DNA of 64,000 nucleotides from an uncultured Tolumonas sp. (GTDB lineage: Bacteria; Pseudomonadota; Gammaproteobacteria; Enterobacterales; Aeromonadaceae), in NCBI RefSeq assembly GCF_963676665.1, contig NZ_OY781390.1, positions 1 to 64,000 of the forward strand, in the 5' to 3' direction. Under the pieces are notes generated by a model, which was not told where the DNA came from, did no database searches, and worked only from the letters and a program-made list of their open reading frames with translations. A program made the translations under genes and the position numbers. Below are positions 53,916-63,127 of the stretch, one piece after another; within the stretch, counting starts at the first letter, position 1, and every line of letters begins with the position of its first letter.

Positions 53916-54795
53916 GGGGCTGTTGATCTTTCGAGGCGAATTATTGAGCGGCATGGCGAATTGATATAATCACTTTCGCCAAAAAACAATCCACACCAAA
54001 TCACCATGCCTCGAATAATGCTAACAGATGAATACTGGTTAAAGCTATCCAGACTCCTGCTTGAAACCGGACGTGTCTATAACAAACCGGAACACCGTAT
54101 GACGCTTGAGGGTATTTTGTACCGAATGCGTGTCGGTTGTCCGTGGCGCGATATCCCCAGTGCTTTTGGCGACTGGAACACGATTTATCGTCGTTTTAAT
54201 CTTTGGTCGAAAAAAGGCGTTCTTCTTCAATTGTTCACAGCACTGAAGCAATCACCTGATTTTGAATGGGAATTTATTGACGGCAGCATTGTTAGAGCTC
54301 ATCAGCATGCCACGGGGGCATCAACACATGAGAGTGAATCGATTGGTAAAAGCCGTGGTGGAAATACAACGAAAATACATTTAGCCGTGGACAGTTATGG
54401 TTTACCCATTGATTTTCTGCTTACCGGTGGTGAGGTTCACGACAGCAAAGCGGCACCAGAATTGATAGCGTGTTTACCGGATGCCGATTTTATTGTGGCT
54501 GACAAAGGTTACGACAGTGAGCCAATTCGGGAGTTGATCAGGACAAAGAATAGTAAACCGGTGATCCCCAGAAAATCGAACTCAAAGCTCGGTAATGCCG
54601 ATATCGATTGGTGTTTATATAAATACCGGCATTTGGTCGAGAATGCGTTTGCAAGACTGAAACATTATCGCGCCATCGCGACACGATATGACAAATTAGC
54701 TCGAAACTATGCCAGCACATTGGCACTGGCCTGTTGCATGATGTGGTTGCCAATGTGAAACGAGTGAAATTTAATCAGCAAAGATCAACAGGCCC
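53916..54795 (+). mobile_element. IS5-family insertion sequence with TA target duplication
   Basis: An 880-base element. The left end GGGGCTGTTGATCTTT (from 53916) and the complement of the right end GGGCCTGTTGATCTTT (to 54795) agree at 15 of 16 bases. TA flanks both ends (53914-53915 and 54796-54797), consistent with a TA target duplication. A single transposase frame fills the middle. It looks intact and possibly active. Confidence 0.9.
54006..54758 (+). CDS. IS5-family transposase
   Basis: A 250-residue DDE transposase. The N-terminal DUF4096-like domain has EGILYRMRVGCPWRDIP. Catalytic residues lie in FIDGSIVRAHQHA (first Asp), IVADKGYDS (second Asp) and the C-terminal VENAFARLKHYRAIATRYDK (Glu). 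The frame is uninterrupted and made from a single gene, as in the IS427-like group. Confidence 0.92.
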   Translation: MPRIMLTDEYWLKLSRLLLETGRVYNKPEHRMTLEGILYRMRVGCPWRDIPSAFGDWNTIYRRFNLWSKKGVLLQLFTALKQSPDFEWEFIDGSIVRAHQHATGASTHESESIGKSRGGNTTKIHLAVDSYGLPIDFLLTGGEVHDSKAAPELIACLPDADFIVADKGYDSEPIRELIRTKNSKPVIPRKSNSKLGNADIDWCLYKYRHLVENAFARLKHYRAIATRYDKLARNYASTLALACCMMWLPM

Positions 54796-54797
54796 TA

Positions 54798-55073
54798 ATT
54801 TAAAACAAAAAAGTGTGAGCTAAATCGGTTTAGTAAATTAATACAATTGTAATAATATTGACATTAAATTGATTTTGTGAATTGAATTTATAGAGCTGAC
54901 GATTCATTTCATAACATCAACCGGGCAAGCAGGTTCGTGCCACAGCTTTTAGTATCTGATCGCCCAATTGTGCTGTTTGATTGTCTATCGCCGTTGGATC
55001 GGGGGTATTCCCAATGCCAGACTGCGTTTTGGATTGCGAGCTGGACGGATGCGGGTATAGCCGTTGACGGCAT
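54798..55073. other. Gene-free stretch between IS5 element and LysR gene
   Basis: The left half is very AT-rich. The right half (about 54940-55073) has normal GC and weak similarity to the end of the adjacent LysR gene around CCCCCGATCCAACGG. No frame in it can be supported as a gene. Confidence 0.4.
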
Positions 55074-55964
55074 TTACCCGCTGATATGGCTAAGCGATGA
55101 ATTGAACCACGTTAGAAACGTGCGATATTGCGTCAATTGCGGTTGGGTCGGGGGTGTGCACAAGTAATAAGCCGCTCCCGTTTTTACCGACTCGGCAAAG
55201 GGCCTGACAAGGCGCTTCATGCGTGAGTCCTCTTCTATTAATGAGATGTCGGCCATTGCGACGCCAAAGCCTTGAATAGCGGCACTGATGGCGAGATCCA
55301 TGGTATCGAAATGCTGATTCTTGCGCATCGTGAACGCATGATTTGGATTGGAGTGCAGCCACAACTTCCAATCGCGTTGATCGTGGGTTGGGTGTAAAAA
55401 CGTGAAGGTCGATAAATCCAACTCGCCGCCAGTCTTGCTCATCTTCTCTATTAAATGAGGTGCGATGACCGGCGAAATCACCTCATCAAACAGCTTATAC
55501 CCTTGGTTTGCTGGCAATGGTTGTTCGGCAAACACAATTGCGGCATCAAAATTTTCAGTTTTGAAATCGACATCGTGAGCTGTCGTGGTGGTGAGCGACA
55601 CATGAATTTCGGGGTGTTCCGCTTCCAATTTCATTAATTGCGGCACTAGCCAGCGCATCGCGCAGGTGGGGGCTTTTAAACGGATCACCGCATTTTCGCG
55701 GCAGGCTTTTTGTGTGGCTGAGAGTAGGAGGTCAAATGCGGTTTTTACGTCCGGCAAATATTGTTGGCCTTGAGGTGTTAACACTAGACCACGGGCATGG
55801 CGTTGGAACAGCGAGAAACCCAGATAGGCCTCAAGCGTGGCAATCTGGCGACTGACCGCGCCTTGGGTTACACACAGCTCATCCGCCGCGCGAGTGAGGT
55901 TAAGATGGCGGGCTGTTATCACAAAAGCATGTAAAGCATTGAACGGTGGCGTGCGTTTACTCAT
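55074..55964 (-). CDS. LysR-family regulator (GcvA-like)
   Basis: A 296-residue LysR-type regulator of the GcvA group. The helix-turn-helix reads FVITARHLNLTRAADELCVTQGAVSRQIATLEAYLG, followed by a substrate-binding-like effector domain with the group's RWLVPQLMKLEAEHPEIHV. It is divergent from the YbdL-like aminotransferase operon with a 127-base gap and probably controls it. The effector is unknown. Confidence 0.91.
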   Translation of the reverse strand: MSKRTPPFNALHAFVITARHLNLTRAADELCVTQGAVSRQIATLEAYLGFSLFQRHARGLVLTPQGQQYLPDVKTAFDLLLSATQKACRENAVIRLKAPTCAMRWLVPQLMKLEAEHPEIHVSLTTTTAHDVDFKTENFDAAIVFAEQPLPANQGYKLFDEVISPVIAPHLIEKMSKTGGELDLSTFTFLHPTHDQRDWKLWLHSNPNHAFTMRKNQHFDTMDLAISAAIQGFGVAMADISLIEEDSRMKRLVRPFAESVKTGAAYYLCTPPTQPQLTQYRTFLTWFNSSLSHISG

Positions 55965-56091
55965 CAGTTTAGTTCGCTTAGCTATGCGTTTTTCTCATGG
56001 CTATTATGACAACAATTCGCTACTGGTCACAAGTGATGTCACGTTTAATGAAGGTGAATACAGCCTGAATAAACAATAAGACGGAGCTTTC

Positions 56092-57258
56092 ATGACAATT
56101 CAGACGCCGGTGCAAACTCATTCCAAATTGCCGGATGTTGGAACCACTATCTTTACCGTCATCGGTCAATTATCCAACCAATACAACGCGATCAATTTAT
56201 CGCAAGGTGCGCCGAGTTTCCCTTGTGATGCCAAGCTGGTTAACCATGTCACGCAGGCGATGCAACAAGGTTTTAATCAATATGCGCCGTTGACGGGGGT
56301 TGTGGCGCTGAAAGAGCTGATTCAGGCAAAAGTTTTTACCCTTTATGGGCAGTCGTACGACGTCAATCAAGAGATCACGGTGACGGCAAGTGCCAGTGAG
56401 GCGCTTTATTCGGCTATTTCAGCCTTGGTGCATCCCGGTGATGAAGTCATCTATTTCGAGCCGTCGTTTGATAGCTATGCGCCGATTGTGCGGCTGCAAG
56501 GAGCAACGCCTATTGCACTGAAACTGTCAGTGCCAGAATTCGCCATTAATTGGGATGAAGTGCAGGCGGCGATTTCGCCAAAAACCCGCATGATCATCAT
56601 CAATACACCGCACAACCCGAGTGCACAGGTGTTAAGTGCTGACGATTTAGCCCAATTAGCCCGAGTGACTCGTAACACCGATATCGTGATTTTGTCTGAT
56701 GAAGTGTATGAACACATCGTGTTTGATGGGCATCGTCATCACGGTATGGCAACGCATTCTGAGCTGGCTTCTCGCAGTGTGATTGTCTCTTCGTTCGGCA
56801 AAACTTTCCACGTCACCGGTTGGCGAGTGGGCTATTGCCTTGCGCCGCAGGCACTGATGAGCGAAATTCTGAAAGTGCACCAATTTATGATGTTTTCCGC
56901 AGATACGCCGATGCAATATGCTTTTGCGGAATACATGAAAGATCCGCAGACTTATCTGCATCTCTCGGCGTTTTATCAGCAAAAACGTGACTTGATGATC
57001 GCAGAACTCCAGAACAGCCCATTCCAGCTGTTACCGTCATCGGGATCGTTTTTTATGCTGGCCAGTTACGCCCATTTCAGCCAAGAGTCTGACAGCGACA
57101 TGGTGAAACGACTGATCACCGATTTTGGTGTTGCCACCATTCCACTGTCAGCTTTTTATACCGATGGCACCGATAACAAGCTCATACGCCTCTCGTTTGC
57201 TAAAGACGATGCAACGATTATCGCTGGTGCAAAAGCGCTCTGTCAGGTAAAGGGGTAA
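56092..57258 (+). CDS. ybdL: Methionine aminotransferase-like class I/II enzyme (YbdL-like)
   Basis: A 388-residue PLP aminotransferase close in length and motifs to Escherichia coli YbdL, which prefers methionine and aromatic amino acids. Seen are the N-terminal INLSQGAPSFPCD, the PLP-binding NTPHNPSAQV and SDEVYEHIVFDG, the Schiff-base lysine in SSFGKTFHVTGWRVGY, and the carboxylate-binding arginine near IRLSF. Glutamine transaminase K relatives share these motifs. It is followed after three bases by a nitrilase-family amidase, which suggests that transamination and amide hydrolysis are linked. Confidence 0.88.
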   Translation: MTIQTPVQTHSKLPDVGTTIFTVIGQLSNQYNAINLSQGAPSFPCDAKLVNHVTQAMQQGFNQYAPLTGVVALKELIQAKVFTLYGQSYDVNQEITVTASASEALYSAISALVHPGDEVIYFEPSFDSYAPIVRLQGATPIALKLSVPEFAINWDEVQAAISPKTRMIIINTPHNPSAQVLSADDLAQLARVTRNTDIVILSDEVYEHIVFDGHRHHGMATHSELASRSVIVSSFGKTFHVTGWRVGYCLAPQALMSEILKVHQFMMFSADTPMQYAFAEYMKDPQTYLHLSAFYQQKRDLMIAELQNSPFQLLPSSGSFFMLASYAHFSQESDSDMVKRLITDFGVATIPLSAFYTDGTDNKLIRLSFAKDDATIIAGAKALCQVKG

Positions 57259-57261
57259 GCC

Positions 57262-58071
57262 ATGAGCAATCGTCATTTAGTAGCCGCTATTCAGATGAAC
57301 AGCCAAGACAACGTGACTGACAATCTGGGGCTGGCGGCACAACTTATTCAGGCTGCCGTTTATGCAGGGGCCAAATTTATTCTGCTGCCAGAATATTTCT
57401 GCTTTATGGGTAAAAATGATGCTGAGCGTGTTGCACTAGGGGAAACATTCGGCGATGGCCCGATCCAAACGTTTATTGCCGCACTGGCGAAACAACACGA
57501 AGTCTGGATCTCGGCCGGCACCATTCCGCTAAAAAGCCTAGAACCAAATAAGGTCTATAACAGTAATCTGCTGTTTAATGAGCTTGGTGAGTGTGTTGGG
57601 CGCTATGACAAAATTCACCTGTTTGGATTCGATAATGGCATTGAATCGTATGCTGAAGCTGACACATTAGCCGCCGGCTCTGCGTTACAAACCTTTGTCA
57701 CCTTGATTGGCAATGTACGCGCATCAGTCTGTTACGACCTGCGTTTTCCGGAAATGTATCGCAAAGAGCCGATCTTCGATGTGATCACTATGCCAGCGGC
57801 GTTTACTTATACGACGGGCGAATGCCACTGGGAAACGCTGCTCAAAGCGCGAGCAATTGAAAATCAAAGCTATGTGATTGCCGCCGCGCAAACTGGTGTG
57901 CACCCCAATGGCAAACGAACTTTTGGGCATAGCATGATTATTGACCCGTGGGGCAAGGTGTTAGTGCAACAAGAATCAGGTAATGGCTTTGCGCTTGCGG
58001 AGCTGGATTTTGATTATTTAACAACTGTTCGGAGTGATCTTCCTGCACTCAAAAACCGTGTTTTCTTTTAA
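57262..58071 (+). CDS. Nitrilase-family amidase (Nit-like C-N hydrolase)
   Basis: A 269-residue C-N hydrolase. The Glu-Lys-Cys triad is visible in LPEYFCF, RYDKIHLF and SVCYDLRFPEMY. Related Nit enzymes hydrolyse 2-oxoglutaramate (omega-amidase) or deaminated glutathione, both made by aminotransferases acting on glutamine or glutathione. Placement after a transaminase supports such a repair or salvage role (inference); the sequence does not decide between the two. It is probably cytoplasmic. Confidence 0.88.
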   Translation: MSNRHLVAAIQMNSQDNVTDNLGLAAQLIQAAVYAGAKFILLPEYFCFMGKNDAERVALGETFGDGPIQTFIAALAKQHEVWISAGTIPLKSLEPNKVYNSNLLFNELGECVGRYDKIHLFGFDNGIESYAEADTLAAGSALQTFVTLIGNVRASVCYDLRFPEMYRKEPIFDVITMPAAFTYTTGECHWETLLKARAIENQSYVIAAAQTGVHPNGKRTFGHSMIIDPWGKVLVQQESGNGFALAELDFDYLTTVRSDLPALKNRVFF

Positions 58072-58102
58072 TTCATCTCGATAAAAGTAGAAGGGACTCA
58101 AC

Positions 58103-58876
58103 ATGAAAAAAATCAGCATGCTCATGCTCGCACTGGGTGTTTTATCATCGGCTTCCGCCATTGCAGAACAGATGCGTTTTGGGTTGGAAGCGGAGTATCC
58201 ACCGTTTGAAAGCAAAAACGCGAAAGGTGAGTTGGAAGGCTTCGACATCGAGCTGGGCAACACCATCTGTAAAGTGGCGCAGTTGCAGTGTTCATGGGTC
58301 GAGAGCAGCTTTGATACCTTAATTCCGGGGTTAGCCGCGAAAAAATTTGATGTGATCAACTCGGCCATGAACATCACAGAGAAACGTAAAGAAACCATCG
58401 ATTTTACTAATCCGATCTACCGTATTCCTTCACAGTTGGTTGCAAAAGCTGACTCTGGTTTAACTTCAACCGTTGAAGGTCTGAAAGGGAAAAATATCGG
58501 CGTACTGCAAGCATCAATTCAGGAAGTGTATGCAAAAGAACATTGGGAACCAAAAGGCGTCACCATTACTTCGTATAAAGATCAGAACATGGTTTACAAC
58601 GACATGGTGAATGGCCGTCTTGATGGCACCTTAGTGATGGCGGCGGCAGGTCAGGCGGGTTTCTTAGACAAACCCGAAGGTAAGGGCTACGCCTTTGTTG
58701 GTAAACCGGTCGAAGATACCAAGATTCTGGGCAGCGGCATCGGCTTTGGTTTACGCAAAGGTGATGATGCGTTGAAGAGCAAACTCAATGCTGCGATTGC
58801 CAAAGTGCAAGCCGATGGCACCGTGACCACGTTAGCCAAGAAATATTTCAAAGGCTTCGATGTGTCTGTGAAATAA
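58103..58876 (+). CDS. Periplasmic amino-acid-binding protein (family 3)
   Basis: A 257-residue solute-binding protein with a signal peptide (MKKISMLMLALGVLSSASAIA). It has the Arg/Lys/Orn/His-type pattern LRFGLEAEYPPFE-like MRFGLEAEYPPFES, GFDIELGNTICKVAQLQC, WVESSFDTLIPGL and MNITEKRKETIDFTNPIY. No permease or ATPase gene adjoins it, so it must share an importer encoded elsewhere. It lies 31 bases after the nitrilase-family gene. Confidence 0.9.
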   Translation: MKKISMLMLALGVLSSASAIAEQMRFGLEAEYPPFESKNAKGELEGFDIELGNTICKVAQLQCSWVESSFDTLIPGLAAKKFDVINSAMNITEKRKETIDFTNPIYRIPSQLVAKADSGLTSTVEGLKGKNIGVLQASIQEVYAKEHWEPKGVTITSYKDQNMVYNDMVNGRLDGTLVMAAAGQAGFLDKPEGKGYAFVGKPVEDTKILGSGIGFGLRKGDDALKSKLNAAIAKVQADGTVTTLAKKYFKGFDVSVK

Positions 58877-58888
58877 ATTTGTTCATCA

Positions 58889-58917
58889 TGCTCTGGTGCT
58901 GTTCTGGCACCAGAGCA
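58889..58917 (+). other. Hairpin between binding-protein and YbdH-like genes
   Basis: TGCTCTGGTGC and GCACCAGAGCA form a perfect 11-base stem with a seven-base loop. GTTCGCTTTAACC follows, so the T-run is poor. It probably protects the abundant binding-protein mRNA and lowers readthrough, as is common after such genes. Confidence 0.65.
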
Positions 58918-58947
58918 GTTCGCTTTAACCTTCCTGCTGGAGTTGTC

Positions 58948-60042
58948 ATGTTTTTGCCCGGAACCCATCTCTCTTTTCCTGCCCATGTTTTACGTGGTGT
59001 TGATGCACTCAGTCGGCTGGGCCATACGCTGGATGCATCGATGGATCAGCTCTTTGTGCTCGGTGGGAAAACAGCGCTTGCAGTGACGATGCCGCGTTTA
59101 CAGCAACTGATGCAAACGCAAGATGAGTGGCAAAACAGACAGGTAGTGCAAGAGGCTTGGTATGGCGGTGAGGTGAGTCAGCAAAATATCGATGCACTGG
59201 TGGCGCAAGTTACAGCAAGCCACGCCAACGTGGTGGTTGCGGTTGGCGGCGGTAAAGCGCTTGATATTGGCAAAGCCGTGGCACAGGTCTGTCAGTTACC
59301 CATAGTGATGATCCCAACCATTGCCGCTACTTGTGCAGCGGTGTCTACGGTGTCGGTGTTATACAATGAATCTGGTCATTACATTGGTTTATTCCAACTG
59401 GATAAAGCGCCCGACATTGTAGTGTTAGACCCGGTATTAATCGCTACAGCCCCCGTTCGTTGGTTATCGGCCGGTTTGGGTGACACGTTGGCGAAACTGT
59501 ATGAATATCGTGTGATTTCTGGTGGCGAACCCGATTACAGTCTGAATATGGCAGCATTTGCTCAGGGAAAATTGTGTTATCAACTGATCGAGCGTTTTGG
59601 TGGCGCCGCTTGTGGTGAAGTGATGCGCCGCGAAGCGGGTTCGGCGTTAGAGCAGGTGATGGATGCCATTTTTATCTACGCCGGTTTCACTTCGATCATG
59701 GGTGTTGGTGATCACGTCGCTGCCGCACATGCCTTGTTTGATGGGTTTACTGTATTAGAGAAAACCCGCGAATTCGGCCACGGTTTGTTGGTGGGTTATG
59801 GCAACCTCTGTCTATTGGCATTGGAAAACCGCTCCGATGCAGAAATTTTGGCAGCGATTCAATTGGCCAAGCAATGCGGTGTACCGATTTCGTTGCGTGA
59901 GATAGCACAACTCAATGAAGTGGAAGTAAATCAAATTGTTGATGCAGCGATTAAGACTCCCGATATGGCAAATATGCCATTTATGGTCACTGCAGATATG
60001 GTTTGTAATGCAATAAAACGGGTCGATCGTTTAGCGGGTTAG
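58948..60042 (+). CDS. ybdH: Iron-containing alcohol dehydrogenase-family hydroxycarboxylate dehydrogenase (YbdH-like)
   Basis: A 364-residue glycerol-dehydrogenase-like protein. The NAD-binding AVGGGKALDIGKAVA, the PTIAATCAAVSTVSV segment, and metal ligands in LGDTLAKLYEY, GDHVAAAHALFDG and FGHGLLVGYG are present. Escherichia coli YbdH (HcxA) reduces 2-oxo acids such as 2-oxobutyrate and is encoded next to ybdL, so the pairing is conserved here. It should reduce the 2-oxo acid made by the aminotransferase (inference). The ATG at 58948 has GGAG upstream. Confidence 0.87.
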   Translation: MFLPGTHLSFPAHVLRGVDALSRLGHTLDASMDQLFVLGGKTALAVTMPRLQQLMQTQDEWQNRQVVQEAWYGGEVSQQNIDALVAQVTASHANVVVAVGGGKALDIGKAVAQVCQLPIVMIPTIAATCAAVSTVSVLYNESGHYIGLFQLDKAPDIVVLDPVLIATAPVRWLSAGLGDTLAKLYEYRVISGGEPDYSLNMAAFAQGKLCYQLIERFGGAACGEVMRREAGSALEQVMDAIFIYAGFTSIMGVGDHVAAAHALFDGFTVLEKTREFGHGLLVGYGNLCLLALENRSDAEILAAIQLAKQCGVPISLREIAQLNEVEVNQIVDAAIKTPDMANMPFMVTADMVCNAIKRVDRLAG

Positions 60043-60123
60043 TTCACACTATCAGCTCATCGGCAACCAAACACAATAAACAACGATACCCAAAACACCC
60101 ATGGTTGAAGGTCGGCACTTGAT

Positions 60124-61488
60124 TCAGATATCGACATAATACAAACCTGTCAGCAGTATTATACAAGCAATATTGAGCAACAAACCGACACGGATCATGT
60201 CCTTTTGGCGGATCAAGCCGCTGGAAAATACAATTGCATTGGGTGGTGTCGCAACGGGTAGCATAAAGGCGCAAGAACAGGCGACCGAGACCATCACTGA
60301 GGTAATAATGGCTGATATGCCTAAGCTTTCAGCAACGCCGGCAAATAAGGGAACGAGCAGTGCGGCGGTAGCAGTATTCGCGGTGAATTCGGTTAAAAAA
60401 ACGACAAAACTGGCAATAATACAAAACAAGAATAGGGGAGATGTTGCAGCAAAAGCAGCGGTAATATGTTGTGCCAGAAATAAACTGGCTCCAGTATCTT
60501 TCAGCACTGCAGAAAGCGTGATCCCGCCGCCGAATAGCACTAAGACACCCCATTCTGTTTGTCGTTCTATATCCCGCCAGCTGGCGACTCCCGTTAAGCA
60601 GATCAACACCGCGGCTATCAGCGCGATCAAGGTATCAAATTGCGCAATACCACCTAATAGGTTCGATAACGGTAGAGAACAAATCCAGGCAATAACGGTA
60701 CAAACAAAAATGGCTAACGTCATTTGGCTCTTTATCGTCCAGGTAAACGTGATGTTTTCTGGTGTGTAGCGGCGATCAAGCTTAGGTTTAAAAAAGAAGA
60801 ACAGAATAACGATTGCAATAGGTAATAAAATTAACACAATGGGGATACCGATACGCATCCATTGAATAAAAGAAAGTCCCATTTGGGCTGCAGCAATAAC
60901 ATTGGGAGGGCTACCAACCAATGTACCAATTCCACCGATACTGGCGCTGTAAGCAACACCCAGCAAAATGAAAGTAATGCTGTTGCGATCTTGTTCTTGA
61001 TCCAAATGACCGGCCATACCAATGGCGAGTGGCAACATCATTGCAACTGTGGCGGTATTACTGATCCACATCGAAAGAAAAGCACTGATAGCAAACAGCA
61101 TTAATACGGCGATAAACAGTTTTCCGTTTGCCAGCGATAAAATTTTGGATGCCAGCAAGTGGTCGAGATTTTGTTTATGCAAGGCTGCAGCTAAGGCAAA
61201 CCCACCAAAAAAAAGAAATATAGTCGCATTAGAAAAGTGGCTTAAAGCCGGTTGTAACTCAAAAATACCCAGTAACACCGCCAAAATGGGCACCAATAAT
61301 GCGGTGACGGTGACATGAGTTGCTTCTGTTAACCATAAAACAGCAATAAAAATAAGCAATGAAAGCGCTTTGGTGATGGGGGCTGGATAGGGTAAGAAAT
61401 GCAATAACAAGAGCAACAGGCTTAGATCCAATAGAAGGATCACTGGGTGGAAAAGGACGGGATTTTTCATAACGGTGGTATTATTCAT
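60124..61488 (-). CDS. SLC13/DASS-family sodium:anion symporter
   Basis: A 454-residue inner membrane protein with about 11 hydrophobic helices. The two Ser-Asn-Thr-type motifs that bind sodium and carboxylate appear as WISNTATVAMMLP and FTANTATAALLVP, with SIGGIGTLVGSPPN and LPVATPPNAIVFSSG in the helix hairpins. These match VcINDY-type dicarboxylate importers. It differs from the CitT-type transporter at 13265. GGAGG lies before the ATG. The substrate is likely a C4-dicarboxylate. Confidence 0.9.
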   Translation of the reverse strand: MNNTTVMKNPVLFHPVILLLDLSLLLLLLHFLPYPAPITKALSLLIFIAVLWLTEATHVTVTALLVPILAVLLGIFELQPALSHFSNATIFLFFGGFALAAALHKQNLDHLLASKILSLANGKLFIAVLMLFAISAFLSMWISNTATVAMMLPLAIGMAGHLDQEQDRNSITFILLGVAYSASIGGIGTLVGSPPNVIAAAQMGLSFIQWMRIGIPIVLILLPIAIVILFFFFKPKLDRRYTPENITFTWTIKSQMTLAIFVCTVIAWICSLPLSNLLGGIAQFDTLIALIAAVLICLTGVASWRDIERQTEWGVLVLFGGGITLSAVLKDTGASLFLAQHITAAFAATSPLFLFCIIASFVVFLTEFTANTATAALLVPLFAGVAESLGISAIITSVMVSVACSCAFMLPVATPPNAIVFSSGLIRQKDMIRVGLLLNIACIILLTGLYYVDI

Positions 61489-61752
61489 AAAACCTCCACG
61501 TTAGTTTGTCCTCTTATTTCATTGTAGTTGCCGATCCCCAAAAGAGTTATTACACATCAACAGTCGTAAAGTGAATACGGTATAGAATTTGCTGAAAACG
61601 TGACTATAACGGCTAAAAAGCCTTCATTCATGTGGAAAAAGGGAAGTTATTAACAAAATTTGCGTATTAAGGACAAAATCACCTTGCAGATGCAGGTAAT
61701 CAAACTGAAATCTTAATGATAAAAAAATTAACTTAAATGTGTTGAGGTACTC

Positions 61753-63090
61753 ATGAATACAAATTCCATCCGTAGGCAAATTGGCTTCTGGTTGTTGCCA
61801 TTACTCTGTCTCACTATGCCTACGATCAGCTTTGCGGCTCAGTCAGGACAAATGCTGACACTCGGTGGAATAAGGCTGGAATTTATTCTTTTCGCCTTCA
61901 CCTTGTTGGGGGTCGCATTGTTTCATCATTACACCATGTTTGTTTCCCTTGCGGGTCTTGCCGCCGTTGTTGCCAGCAAATATGTTTTTCTGGATGACTT
62001 TTCATTTGTACATCACATCATGGGTGGTGACGGGCATGAAGGCGAATGGCGGATCATGCTCAACCTGTTTGGTCTGCTTTCTGGCTTTGCGATTTTGGCA
62101 AAACACTTTGATGAATCTCATCTGCCAAAGGTTTTACCAAAATACCTGCCAGATGATTGGAAAGGCGGTTTTGTTTTATTAGTGATGATTTTTGTCACCA
62201 GTGGTTTTCTCGATAATATTGCGGCAGCGATGATTGGCGGGGCGATCGCGTTTGTCGTGTTCAAACAGCGAGTGCATATTGGTTATCTGGCTGCGATTGT
62301 GGCAGCGAGTAATGCCGGCGGTTCTGGCTCGGTGGTGGGTGACACGACGACCACTCTGATGTGGATTGATGGTGTCAGTCAGCTTAATGTTTTACATGCT
62401 TACATCGCTGCGGCGGTTTCACTGGTGATTTTTGGCGTAATTGCCTCGAAACAACAAGATAAGTATCAGCGTATTGTAAAAGATGGGCCGAAATCAGTTC
62501 AGGTTGAGTGGAAAAAAATCTATGTGGTGGGGCTGATACTGTTACTGGCAGTAGCGACCAATTACTTGCTTGATTTTCCGGCATTGGGTGTTTGGGTCGC
62601 GATTTTGCTTGGTGCACTGGTCGTGAAAACGCCGTGGCGCGAAATTAATCACGCCTTACCCGGCACTGTTTTTTTGTTGGGGCTGGTGAGTTGTGCATCA
62701 TTAATGCCGGTCGATGAATTACCTCCGGCCTCTTGGGTAACCACATTCTGGTTGGGGTTCATTTCAGCTGTGTTTGATAACATACCGTTGACTAAGTTGT
62801 GCCTTGAACAAGGGGGTTATGACTGGGGTATTCTGGCCTATGCAGTGGGGTTTGGTGGCTCTATGCTGTGGTTTGGTTCATCCGCTGGTGTCGCATTATC
62901 CAGTATGTACCCACAAGCGCGCTCAGCGGTAAACTGGGTCCGTCAGGGATGGCATGTTCCTGTAGCGTATGTAGTTGGTTTTTTTGTGATGTTGGCGGCG
63001 GCGGGCTGGTCACCGCAGGAATCTTATAAAACAGAGGTAAATTCTGTAAAAGAGCCACAGATTTCCGTTGCGGCTACTATGGAAAATTGA
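61753..63090 (+). CDS. Ion-transporter-superfamily permease (NhaD/citrate transporter type)
   Basis: A 445-residue membrane protein with an N-terminal signal-like helix (LLPLLCLTMPTISFAAQ) and about 12 further hydrophobic segments. The paired motifs FLDNIAAAMIGG with SNAGGSGSVVGDTTTTLMWIDG, and SAVFDNIPLTKL with FGSSAGVALSS, place it in the IT superfamily near NhaD antiporters and citrate transporters. Whether it carries Na+/H+ or an organic acid cannot be read. GAGG lies six bases before the ATG. The 264-base upstream gap holds no other gene. Confidence 0.82.
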   Translation: MNTNSIRRQIGFWLLPLLCLTMPTISFAAQSGQMLTLGGIRLEFILFAFTLLGVALFHHYTMFVSLAGLAAVVASKYVFLDDFSFVHHIMGGDGHEGEWRIMLNLFGLLSGFAILAKHFDESHLPKVLPKYLPDDWKGGFVLLVMIFVTSGFLDNIAAAMIGGAIAFVVFKQRVHIGYLAAIVAASNAGGSGSVVGDTTTTLMWIDGVSQLNVLHAYIAAAVSLVIFGVIASKQQDKYQRIVKDGPKSVQVEWKKIYVVGLILLLAVATNYLLDFPALGVWVAILLGALVVKTPWREINHALPGTVFLLGLVSCASLMPVDELPPASWVTTFWLGFISAVFDNIPLTKLCLEQGGYDWGILAYAVGFGGSMLWFGSSAGVALSSMYPQARSAVNWVRQGWHVPVAYVVGFFVMLAAAGWSPQESYKTEVNSVKEPQISVAATMEN

Positions 63091-63091
63091 A

Positions 63092-63124
63092 AAAGAAGGC
63101 AGCTTGATAGCTGCCTTCTTTTTT
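63092..63124. terminator. Bidirectional rho-independent terminator
   Basis: AAAGAAGGCAGCT-TGAT-AGCTGCCTTCTTT, a perfect 13-base stem with a four-base loop and runs of A before and T after. It ends both the IT-family gene and the convergent clcA. Confidence 0.95.
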
Positions 63125-63127
63125 ATA

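Noticed and set aside
54937-55167. Plus-strand frame overlapping the end of the LysR gene
   Set aside because: It overlaps a clear gene on the other strand, has no ribosome site and no recognisable motif. The weak similarity of 54980-55010 to 55130-55160 is too short to call a duplicated remnant.
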